Shown piece after piece: positions 1-6,729 of a stretch of DNA of 13,153 bases. The notes below the pieces were generated by a model. The model saw only the letters and a program-made list of their open reading frames with translations. It ran no database searches and had not been told where the DNA came from. Origin of the DNA: Ignavibacteria bacterium. Its GTDB lineage: Bacteria > Bacteroidota > Ignavibacteria > Tepidaquicellales > OLB5. Position numbers and translations under genes: made by a program. Positions within the stretch are counted from its first letter, which is position 1; every line of letters begins with the position of its first letter. Location of the stretch: assembly GCA_027492415.1 (NCBI GenBank), contig JAPUEV010000218.1:1-13153 (forward strand). Direction: 5' to 3'.

Positions 1-1
1 C

Positions 2-577
2 TTAATGCTTGAACATGAAGGCAAAACAGATACATTGCTCTACCAGCGCGGCGGTTCATTGGATAATTTGATAGGCACTAAATTTTCGGATTCGTCAGCC
101 TCACCTATCTGCGGATCAGGCTTTCCGCCGTATACGGGTTATTTCAGACCCTGTTTCGCTTTAAATCAGTTTAATAATTTATCAGCTTCCGGTCCCTGGA
201 TCCTGAAAATTTTTGACAGAAGATCCCCTGATACTGGAATGCTGAAATCATGGTCAATTTCAGTTGTGTATGAAATTCCAATTGGCATCAGCCCTGTTTC
301 ACAGGAAATACCTGAACATTATAATTTATCTCAAAATTACCCTAACCCTTTCAACCCTGTTACAAAGATCAGGTATTCTATTCCTGTATCATCTGATGTT
401 AATTTAAGTATTTATGATATAAGCGGCAGAATTATAAATATTCCTGTACATGAATACCAGGCAGCCGGAGTATATGAAGTAAGCTTTGATGCTTCAAATC
501 TGGCAAGCGGCGTGTATTTTTATATTCTTGAAACAGCCGGATTTACTGAAACAAAAAAAATGGTTTTAATTAAATAA
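2..577 (+). CDS. C-terminal part of a T9SS-secreted P-domain protein (5' end outside window)
   Basis: The frame is open to the left edge (a Leu codon precedes the first Met at 5), so this is the 3' end of a longer gene. Residues about 5-90, counted from that Met, resemble the proprotein-convertase P domain: a DTLLYQRGG segment, then NLIGTKFSDS, a long loop with two cysteines, and SGPWILKIFDRR...GMLKSWSI, the usual closing strands. P domains often follow a subtilisin-like protease or other enzyme domain, but the catalytic part, if any, lies outside the window. Residues 102-190 (89 aa) are a type A T9SS sorting domain: IPEHYNLSQNYPNPFNP, a GVYEVSFDAS strand, SGVYFYILE, and a terminal KKMVLIK. 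This predicts export across the outer membrane and surface attachment or release. The next gene starts 7 bp after the stop codon, so the two are probably co-transcribed. P-domain identity is by pattern recognition only. Confidence 0.8.
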   Translation, partial: LMLEHEGKTDTLLYQRGGSLDNLIGTKFSDSSASPICGSGFPPYTGYFRPCFALNQFNNLSASGPWILKIFDRRSPDTGMLKSWSISVVYEIPIGISPVSQEIPEHYNLSQNYPNPFNPVTKIRYSIPVSSDVNLSIYDISGRIINIPVHEYQAAGVYEVSFDASNLASGVYFYILETAGFTETKKMVLIK

Positions 578-584
578 ATATCTT

Positions 585-2201
585 ATGAAAAGATCAGTTC
601 TGTTTTTTATTATCTATAATTTGACGCTCGGTATTTTATTCTCGCAGGTATCTACTGTTTGGGAAAAACGCTACAACGGTCCGGGTAACAGCTATGATGA
701 GGCTACCTCTATCTTTGTTGATGCCGCAGGTAATGTATATGTTACGGGCGCAAGCACCGGTTCAGGTACCGGTCAGGACCTTGCCTTTGTAAAATATAAC
801 AGCAGCGGCACAGAGGTGTGGACAGCCAGATATAACGGACCCGGTAATTCAGCCAATGATGATTCTTACATGGTAAAAGTAGATAATGCATCGAATGTTT
901 ATTTATCCGGAACTACCGGTGGAAATTACTGCGTGGTAAAATTCAATTCTGCCGGTGTTCAGCAGTGGGCATCTCATTATAACGGTCCGGGCAATGGCAA
1001 TGATGAAGTATATTCCATGCAGATTGATAACACAGGGAATGTATATATTACCGGATTCAGCTTTGGCTCAGGTTCAGGGGATGATATATGTACTGTTAAA
1101 TACAATTCATCCGGTGTGCAGCAATGGGCTGTAAGATATAACGGTTCCGCAAATAACGATGATTACGGCAATTCAATACAGATAGATAACTCCGGAAATT
1201 CATACGTTACAGGGGCAGTTACAAGAACAGGTTCTGACCAGGATTACATTACAATTAAATATGACGCGAACGGAAACCAGATCTGGGCAGTATTTTATAA
1301 CGGTCCGGGTAACGGCGAAGATTTTCCTTCTTCAAATGCGATTGATGCAAGCGGCAACATATATGTTACAGGTTACAGCTACGGTTCAGGCGCTGACCCG
1401 GATTACTGTACTATAAAATATAATAATGCAGGTGCACAGCAGTGGGTTCAACGGTATGACGGACCCGATGGCTGGGATGAATCATGGAATATAATTCTGG
1501 ATAACCAGGCAAATGTATATGTAACCGGCAACAGCGCAGGTGTTGGCACCGGTGATGATTACTGCACAATTAAATATAACTCGGGCGGAGTGCAGCAGTG
1601 GGTTGCGCGCTACAGCGGACCCGGTACAAGCAATGATTACTGCAACTGGGTAGCACCTGACGAAAACGGAAATGTATACGTTACCGGTATTGTCGGCGAT
1701 GGTGCCGGAAATCCGCAGAACATGGTAACGATAGGATACAATTCAGCGGGTGTGCAGCAGTGGGTACAAAGCTATAACGGCTCCGGTAATGAGTTTGACA
1801 GCGGCAATGCTTTAACTGTTGATAACCAGGGCAACGTTTATGTAACCGGAGCCAGCGATAATGCAAACAATACTGATTTTATTACTATAAAATATTCTTC
1901 AACAATTGGCATTCAGTATGTTTCATCTGAAATACCTGAAAAGTTTTCGCTGGAACAGAACTATCCCAATCCCTTTAACCCTGTAACAAAGATCAGGTTT
2001 GATATTCCGACAGCATCAAGGATTGCAGTTAAAATTTACAGCTCATTGGGCAGCGAAATTGCAACATTAGTGAACGATAATGTAAATGCGGGCAGCTATG
2101 AAACCAGCTGGGATGCTTCTGCATTTCCCAGCGGCGTATATTTTTATAAATTAATATCCGGCGGTTTCACCGAAACAAAAAAAATGATTTTGATAAAGTA
2201 A
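585..2201 (+). CDS. T9SS-secreted SBBP-repeat beta-propeller protein
   Basis: 538 aa. An N-terminal signal peptide (MKRSVLFFIIYNLTLGILFS, residues 1-20) is followed by eight repeats of about 50 residues between residues 26 and 438. Each repeat has the pattern W..RYNGPGN....D......D..GNVYVTG(A/Y)S, then D(Y/F).TIKYN..G.QQW, which matches the SBBP (seven-bladed beta-propeller) repeat family. Residues 450-538 are an 89-aa type A T9SS sorting domain (QNYPNPFNPVTKIRF ... SGVYFYKL ... KKMILIK). Such proteins are exported to the cell surface; no catalytic motif is visible, so the ligand or role is unknown (binding or structural propeller). The start at 585 gives a clean signal peptide and lies 7 bp after the previous stop; no Shine-Dalgarno is present, as is usual in Bacteroidota relatives. 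The stop codon lies inside the first copy of a 43-bp tandem repeat. Confidence 0.9.
   Translation: MKRSVLFFIIYNLTLGILFSQVSTVWEKRYNGPGNSYDEATSIFVDAAGNVYVTGASTGSGTGQDLAFVKYNSSGTEVWTARYNGPGNSANDDSYMVKVDNASNVYLSGTTGGNYCVVKFNSAGVQQWASHYNGPGNGNDEVYSMQIDNTGNVYITGFSFGSGSGDDICTVKYNSSGVQQWAVRYNGSANNDDYGNSIQIDNSGNSYVTGAVTRTGSDQDYITIKYDANGNQIWAVFYNGPGNGEDFPSSNAIDASGNIYVTGYSYGSGADPDYCTIKYNNAGAQQWVQRYDGPDGWDESWNIILDNQANVYVTGNSAGVGTGDDYCTIKYNSGGVQQWVARYSGPGTSNDYCNWVAPDENGNVYVTGIVGDGAGNPQNMVTIGYNSAGVQQWVQSYNGSGNEFDSGNALTVDNQGNVYVTGASDNANNTDFITIKYSSTIGIQYVSSEIPEKFSLEQNYPNPFNPVTKIRFDIPTASRIAVKIYSSLGSEIATLVNDNVNAGSYETSWDASAFPSGVYFYKLISGGFTETKKMILIK
660..1898 (+). repeat. Eight intragenic SBBP repeats, about 155-bp period
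   Basis: Recurrent DNA blocks close to ataacggtccgggtaa occur near 670, 831, 978, 1138, 1297, 1453, 1612 and 1773, spaced roughly 147-162 bp apart. They encode the RYNGPGN start of each propeller repeat. Units are diverged in sequence and length, so this is an old internal duplication constrained by protein structure rather than a fresh DNA tandem array. Confidence 0.85.
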
Positions 2202-2284
2202 CTGAGCTACTTTTGAAATCTTCCTTGACAGATCGATAAAGTAACGGAGCTACTTTTGAATTCCGGCTTTACAGACCGATAAAA
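2192..2284. repeat. 43-bp tandem repeat starting inside the gene end
   Basis: Copy 1 is 2192-2234 and copy 2 is 2235-2277; a third copy is just begun at 2278 (gataaaa). The first 26 bases of the two full copies differ at one position (gataaagtaac[t/g]gagc...), and the rest is looser (about 36 of 43 identical overall). Copy 1 begins within the last codons of the SBBP gene (ATA AAG TAA), so copy 2 duplicates the gene's terminal codons and stop in the spacer. Each copy contains a weak inverted repeat, AAAGTA...TACTTT, which could form a small stem followed by T residues, and also a TACTTTTG box matching TAnnTTTG. Function is unknown; a weak terminator or processing site is possible. Confidence 0.8.
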
Positions 2285-2330
2285 CAGCATCTGCATTTTA
2301 AAATAGATCCGGTTTACGGAATTTTTGCAT

Positions 2331-2348
2331 ATTTTAGATTTCTAAAAT
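2331..2348. repeat. Near-perfect AT-rich palindrome in spacer
   Basis: ATTTTAGA (2331-2338) and TCTAAAAT (2341-2348) are perfect inverted arms around two T residues. A second perfect palindrome, ATTTTAAAAT, lies at 2295-2304. Both fall in the 266-bp spacer before the TonB receptor gene and could be protein-binding sites, though palindromes this AT-rich can arise by chance here. Confidence 0.4.
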
Positions 2349-2364
2349 TCATCCATCCTGTTTT

Positions 2365-2412
2365 AAGGTTCCATTTGTGCAGGTTATTACACTGTGCTTT
2401 AAATGGAACTTT
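2365..2412. terminator. Hairpin with 12-13-bp stem, possible terminator or 5' leader structure
   Basis: GTTCCATTT (2368-2376) pairs perfectly with AAATGGAAC (2401-2409). The stem extends with a G-T wobble and two A-T pairs at the base, giving arms 2365-2377 and 2400-2412 around a loop of about 22 bases. Only a short T run (2410-2413) follows, so it is a poor classical terminator. It sits 164 bp after the SBBP stop and 55 bp before the TonB receptor start, so it could instead be a leader or regulatory structure. Confidence 0.45.
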
Positions 2413-2467
2413 TGCTAATTCTCTTAAGTTATTATTTTTATCTAACCTATAAATCCAAAATACATAA

Positions 2468-4753
2468 ATGAAGAGATTTCTTACTGTTTTATTACTGTTT
2501 GTCTCTGTTTCAATTACCGTTTCACAGCAAAAAGGGGTGTTAACCGGCATTGTTCTGGATAAAAGCACTCAAACATTCCTTAAGGATATTAATATAAAAG
2601 TTATCGGAACTGAGCTTACTGCCAGGTCAAAAGAGGACGGAAGCTTCAGAATAACTGATATCCCTGTGGGAACTTACCAGCTGGAATTTACTTCAGTTTC
2701 ATACCAGCCTTATGTTCAAAGCGATGTTGTTGTATCAACAGGCATTGAGCGTGAGCTTATTGTTGAGATGCAGGGTATATCAACCGATGAAGTTGTAGTG
2801 GAAGATTCACGCTTTCAGAAACCAAACGATGTCACCACTTCATATAAATCACTTACATTCGAAGAGATCAGGAGATTCCCGGGCGGTCTTGAAGATATCG
2901 GAAGAGTGATACAATCACTGCCCGGCATTTCGTTAACCTCTGACGGGAGGAACGACCTGGTTGTAAGGGGCGGCTCGCCTGCTGAGAATTTATTTATTGT
3001 TGATGGCTTTGAAGTTAACAATATCAATCATTTTGGTTCACAGGGCGCAACCGGGGGTCCGGTAAGCGTGCTTAACCTGGATTTTGTTAGGAATGTCAGT
3101 TTTTTGACCGGGGGCTTCAGCGCTAAATACGGCGATAAGCTTTCAAGCGTAGTAGAAATTGAACAGCGCGCGGGGAATTCAGAAAAATTCTTCGGGAAAA
3201 TAAATTTAAGCGGAACCGGTTTTGGCGCTAATTTTGAAGGACCTATTTCAAAGAAAAATAAATCAAGCTGGTTAATTTCTGCCCGCAGAAGCTATCTTGA
3301 TCTTATCTTCAATGCGGCAGGATTTTCTTTTGTGCCTGAGTACACTGACTTCCAGGCAAAAGTTTTCTTTAAGCTGAACAGCAATAATACACTTGAGTTC
3401 AATTCATTCGGCGCGCTGGATAAAGTGCGCTTCAATAACGATAATGAAGAGAACATTCAGAATAACCTGAACATACTTACCAACAACCAGAAAAGCTACT
3501 CCGCAGGAGTCAGCTGGAAAAGCCTGCTTAACAACAGCTCATACCTGGTTACATCAGTATCGCGGAATTACACAAATTATTTCTTCTCACAGCGTGACAG
3601 CAATTTCAATGAAGTGTTCAAAAATGAGTCAAAGGAAAGCGATGTGCAGCTTAAGCTTGAATACAACAATAAAATAGCGCAGAATACTTACTTATCAATT
3701 GGCACAGCTGGTAAAACATTAAAGCTGGATTACGACATTGATAAAAAAGCCGATACCCTTTATTATATTGACCCTAATACCGGGAATAATATAATACTTC
3801 CTGCAGTTAAGATACTGGATAACACAAGGACATACAAAGCTTTCGCTTACGCAGAAGTTATCCAGAGCTTAATGAACCGCGTAAAGCTTACAGCCGGCAT
3901 CAGGTATGATTATTTTGACCTCATTAATAAAAAAAGCTATATCTCACCAAGAACCAGCATTTCAGTTACGGTTACTCCAAAGCTTTCTGTTAACTTATCT
4001 TATGGTATATTTTACCAGTCGCCTTCTAATTTGTGGATAGTAGGCTCACCCCAAAACAAAAACCTTCGTGATATCCGGGCAGATCATTACATTGCAGGAA
4101 TTGAATACCTGCTGGATGAAAGCACAAGGCTTACAGTTGAAGGATATTACAAAGATTACAAATACTATCCTGTAAGCGTTAACCGGCCATACATTATACT
4201 TGCCAACAACAGCGGCTTTGAAGACCAGAATACTTTCGGGCTTGAAGAGCTTTCAAGCTCAGGTACAGGAAATGCCAAGGGCTTTGAAATTTTTCTTCAG
4301 AAGGCTTTAACAAAGAATTTTTACGGCACAGTAAGCTTTTCTTACAGCGATGTTAAATATAAAGCGTATGACGGCATTGAAAGAAGATCAGACTGGGATA
4401 ACAGGTACATTGTGAATATCAACGGCGGATATAAGATCGGCAAAACCTGGGAAGTAAGCGCAAAGTTCAGAATAGCGGGAGGAAGACCGTACACCCCGAT
4501 TGATCCCGCTGACGGAAGCATAAATTATGATAATTATAATTCAAAGATACTGCCTGTATACCACAGGCTTGATGTTAGGGCAGAGAAAAAATTCATTTTC
4601 AAACACTGGACACTGACTACTTACGTTGATATTCAGAATATCTATAACAGGCAAAACGTTTTCAGGTATGAATGGAATTCATTCAAACGTGAAATTGAAA
4701 CAAGCAAAAACCTGGGAATACTGCCTACAATAGGTATAAGCGCTGAGTTTTAG
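2468..4753 (+). CDS. TonB-dependent outer-membrane receptor with carboxypeptidase-regulatory-like N-terminal domain
   Basis: 761 aa. Signal peptide MKRFLTVLLLFVSVSITVSQ (1-20). Residues about 24-108 form a carboxypeptidase-regulatory-like domain (GVLTGIVLDKSTQTFLKDINIKV ... GSFRITDIPVGTYQLEFTSVSY). A plug domain follows at about 115-230, with RFPGGLEDIGRVIQSLPGI, then DLVVRGGSPAENLFIVDG (VVRGG at 165-169) and the GFSAKYGDKLSSVVEI segment. The remainder is a beta-barrel rich in alternating aromatic strands and ends in ...GISAEF with a terminal Phe, typical for BAM-dependent outer-membrane proteins. Family role: TonB-energised uptake of a bulky or scarce ligand across the outer membrane. At 761 aa it is shorter than SusC-type receptors, and no SusD partner is adjacent, so a glycan role is not supported; the substrate is unknown. 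It has its own terminator and appears monocistronic. Confidence 0.92.
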   Translation: MKRFLTVLLLFVSVSITVSQQKGVLTGIVLDKSTQTFLKDINIKVIGTELTARSKEDGSFRITDIPVGTYQLEFTSVSYQPYVQSDVVVSTGIERELIVEMQGISTDEVVVEDSRFQKPNDVTTSYKSLTFEEIRRFPGGLEDIGRVIQSLPGISLTSDGRNDLVVRGGSPAENLFIVDGFEVNNINHFGSQGATGGPVSVLNLDFVRNVSFLTGGFSAKYGDKLSSVVEIEQRAGNSEKFFGKINLSGTGFGANFEGPISKKNKSSWLISARRSYLDLIFNAAGFSFVPEYTDFQAKVFFKLNSNNTLEFNSFGALDKVRFNNDNEENIQNNLNILTNNQKSYSAGVSWKSLLNNSSYLVTSVSRNYTNYFFSQRDSNFNEVFKNESKESDVQLKLEYNNKIAQNTYLSIGTAGKTLKLDYDIDKKADTLYYIDPNTGNNIILPAVKILDNTRTYKAFAYAEVIQSLMNRVKLTAGIRYDYFDLINKKSYISPRTSISVTVTPKLSVNLSYGIFYQSPSNLWIVGSPQNKNLRDIRADHYIAGIEYLLDESTRLTVEGYYKDYKYYPVSVNRPYIILANNSGFEDQNTFGLEELSSSGTGNAKGFEIFLQKALTKNFYGTVSFSYSDVKYKAYDGIERRSDWDNRYIVNINGGYKIGKTWEVSAKFRIAGGRPYTPIDPADGSINYDNYNSKILPVYHRLDVRAEKKFIFKHWTLTTYVDIQNIYNRQNVFRYEWNSFKREIETSKNLGILPTIGISAEF

Positions 4754-4777
4754 CACATAATTATATTTTAAGCTTTG

Positions 4778-4803
4778 AAAGCCGGGTCAAACCGGCTTTT
4801 TTT
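4778..4803 (+). terminator. Rho-independent terminator after the TonB receptor gene
   Basis: AAAGCCGG (4778-4785) and CCGGCTTT (4792-4799) form a perfect 8-bp stem with loop GTCAAA, and a seven-T run covers 4797-4803. It lies 25 bp after the receptor stop codon. The 131 bp from 4804 to the next start is very AT-rich and shows no further structure I can support. Confidence 0.9.
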
Positions 4804-4934
4804 ATGGAAAATCAGCATATTTAACATATTTAAAGATACATATATCATATTACAAAATGCAGTAAATCATAGGAAAATAAAGGCATTAGAGAGTATTTTA
4901 TATTGAATAATTATGATTTTTAATTAATACTACA

Positions 4935-6671
4935 ATGAAAAATACTTTATTAATTATTATTGTTTTTTCTTTACTGCTTCCCTTAAATTTATATACTCAA
5001 AACCAGTCCTCTGAAAAGCAAAAAGCATATGAATACCTCGAAACCAAAGGTGAAGTTTACTTCAGCTTTCAGGTTTTTGATAAAGCGCGGATAAATGATA
5101 TTTCAAAAATTATTTCTGTTGATAACGTTAAAGGAGAAACCGTTTTCGCCTATGCAAATCAAATTGAATTCGGTGAGTTCCTGAAGCTTGGAATTCCATA
5201 TGTGATACTTCCCCATCCCGGTGATGCTGATTTTGATCTTAACATGCAAAGCTCACCCCGTGAAATAATGGAATGGGATGCATACCCAACATATGACGCT
5301 TATGTTGCAATGATGAACCAGTTCGCAATTGACTATCCGAACTTATGCAGAATTGTAAATGCCGGCACAACAATACAGGGAAGGCAGATCCTGTTCGCAG
5401 TAATTTCTGACAGCGCAACCACTCCACAGCCAGAACCAAAGGTAATGTACACTTCATCAATGCACGGTGATGAAACTACAGGATATGTGTTGATGTTAAG
5501 GCTTATCAATTACCTTCTCTCAAGGTACGCTGTTGATCCGAAAGTTTACCAGCTTGTAAACAATTCAGAGATTTGGATAAATCCCCTTGCCAATCCCGAC
5601 GGTACATACAGATCCGGCAACAGTACGGTAAATGGCGCAGTAAGATATAATGCCAACAATTATGATCTCAACCGCAATTACCCCGGTGTAGATGGCGTTA
5701 ACACAGCTACACTTCAGACCGAAACAATTTTATTTATGAATTTATCGGGTACTAATTACTTCAGGCTTTCGGCAAATTTTCATGGCGGAACTGAAGTATT
5801 AAATTACCCATGGGATAGCTGGCCAAGGCTTTCGACTGATGACGCATGGTGGGTAAGAACCTGCAGAAAGTACGCTGATACTGTTCACCTTTACGCGCCG
5901 GCAAATTACATGAATGAGTATGTGAACGGTATCACAAATGGTTATGCCTGGTATTACGTCCGCGGCTCAAGGCAGGATTACCAGATATATTACAGGCACG
6001 GCAGAGAGGTTACCATTGAAATTTCCGATACAAAGCTTCTGCCGCCGGCACAGTTACCGGCACATTGGGACTATAATTACAGGTCATTGATAGGCTACCT
6101 TGAACAGGCACTGTACGGCATACGCGGCGCAGTTACTGATTCATTGACAAACCTGCCTGTAAAAGCAAAAGTAACAATTACCGGTTTTGATGCAGACAGC
6201 TCTGAAGTTTATTCCGACAGCACGTTTGGAATGTATTACAGGATGATAATTGCCGGCAATTACAATCTGACTTTTTCATCGCCGGGATACTATAGCAAAA
6301 CTATTGAAAATATTTATTCTGTTAATGACCAGGCAACAGTGCTTAATGTAAAGCTCAGACCGATCACAACGGGATTAAGCGGTAACAGTGAAATCCCTGA
6401 AGAATTCATGCTGTTTCAGAATTATCCAAACCCATTCAATCCATCAACAAAAATTAAGTTCCTAGTTCCCGGTACATCATCAGCAGCACAGACATTCCTC
6501 GCTGTGTATGATATCCTTGGGCGTGAAGTTGCTGTTCTTGTCAATGAACAATTACAACCCGGCACATACGAAGTAAATTTTGAAGGAAGCAATTTCCCAA
6601 GCGGTGTATATTTCTATAAAATTTCTACAGGTAAGTTTACAGATTCAAAAAGCATGGTTATTCTTAAATAG
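4935..6671 (+). CDS. T9SS-secreted M14 family zinc carboxypeptidase
   Basis: 578 aa. Signal peptide at about 1-21 (MKNTLLIIIVFSLLLPLNLY). The peptidase domain runs from about 117 to 390: zinc ligands H177 and E180 in SSMHGDE, the third ligand H283 in NFHGG, the NPDGT and DLNRNYPG (244-251) substrate-binding segments, and the general-base Glu at E362 in EVTIEIS. All expected M14 catalytic residues are present, so it should be active, removing C-terminal residues from peptides outside the cell. Residues about 392-475 are a carboxypeptidase-regulatory-like beta-sandwich (IRGAVTDSLTNLPVKAKVTI), the usual partner of this subfamily. Residues 487-578 are a type A T9SS sorting domain of 92 aa, three longer than those in the first two genes of the window because of an AQTFL-coding insertion. 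It is probably first in a four-gene operon, 58 bp ahead of the next gene. Confidence 0.95.
   Translation: MKNTLLIIIVFSLLLPLNLYTQNQSSEKQKAYEYLETKGEVYFSFQVFDKARINDISKIISVDNVKGETVFAYANQIEFGEFLKLGIPYVILPHPGDADFDLNMQSSPREIMEWDAYPTYDAYVAMMNQFAIDYPNLCRIVNAGTTIQGRQILFAVISDSATTPQPEPKVMYTSSMHGDETTGYVLMLRLINYLLSRYAVDPKVYQLVNNSEIWINPLANPDGTYRSGNSTVNGAVRYNANNYDLNRNYPGVDGVNTATLQTETILFMNLSGTNYFRLSANFHGGTEVLNYPWDSWPRLSTDDAWWVRTCRKYADTVHLYAPANYMNEYVNGITNGYAWYYVRGSRQDYQIYYRHGREVTIEISDTKLLPPAQLPAHWDYNYRSLIGYLEQALYGIRGAVTDSLTNLPVKAKVTITGFDADSSEVYSDSTFGMYYRMIIAGNYNLTFSSPGYYSKTIENIYSVNDQATVLNVKLRPITTGLSGNSEIPEEFMLFQNYPNPFNPSTKIKFLVPGTSSAAQTFLAVYDILGREVAVLVNEQLQPGTYEVNFEGSNFPSGVYFYKISTGKFTDSKSMVILK
6487..6506 (+). 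repeat. Palindromic repeat inside the T9SS CTD of the carboxypeptidase
   Basis: CACAG (6487-6491) and CTGTG (6502-6506) are inverted arms around acattcctcg. The copy is embedded in a 48-bp block (6485-6532) that is identical at 46 positions to 8607-8654 in the next gene. It is translated in-frame as part of AAQTFLAVYD, at the position where this sorting domain is longer than those of the first two genes. Confidence 0.7.
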
Positions 6672-6681
6672 ACATTTATGG

Positions 6682-6709
6682 ATCCGGCTTAGATGTTTAG
6701 AAGCCGGAT
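6682..6709. terminator. Intercistronic hairpin between carboxypeptidase and propeller genes
   Basis: ATCCGGCTT (6682-6690) and AAGCCGGAT (6701-6709) form a perfect 9-bp stem with a 10-nt loop, starting 11 bp after the carboxypeptidase stop. No uninterrupted T run follows (TTAAATTT), so it is more likely a partial terminator, attenuator or mRNA-stabilising structure within the operon than a full stop. Its AAGCCGG/CCGGCTT stem core also occurs in the terminator at 4778-4803. Confidence 0.6.
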
Positions 6710-6729
6710 TAAATTTACAGAAAAAACTT

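Noticed and set aside
2225..2230. TTGACA as a sigma70-type -35 box
   Set aside because: No -10-like hexamer at 16-18 bp downstream; it lies within the tandem repeat and is likely coincidental.
2192..2284. CRISPR-like array
   Set aside because: Only two full units, no unique spacers between repeats, and no cas genes nearby.
2314..2568. 84-codon ORF on the - strand across the spacer and the receptor start
   Set aside because: No recognisable domain; it covers hairpins and the antisense of a signal peptide, so it is most likely a chance frame.
2468..4753. SusC-type glycan receptor
   Set aside because: At 761 aa it is shorter than SusC-type receptors and there is no SusD-like lipoprotein next to it, so only a general TonB-dependent receptor is supported.
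6580..6729. Upstream extension of the 13-repeat propeller reading frame
   Set aside because: It overlaps the carboxypeptidase coding sequence in another frame and lacks a signal peptide; the ATG at 6730 starts a clean one.
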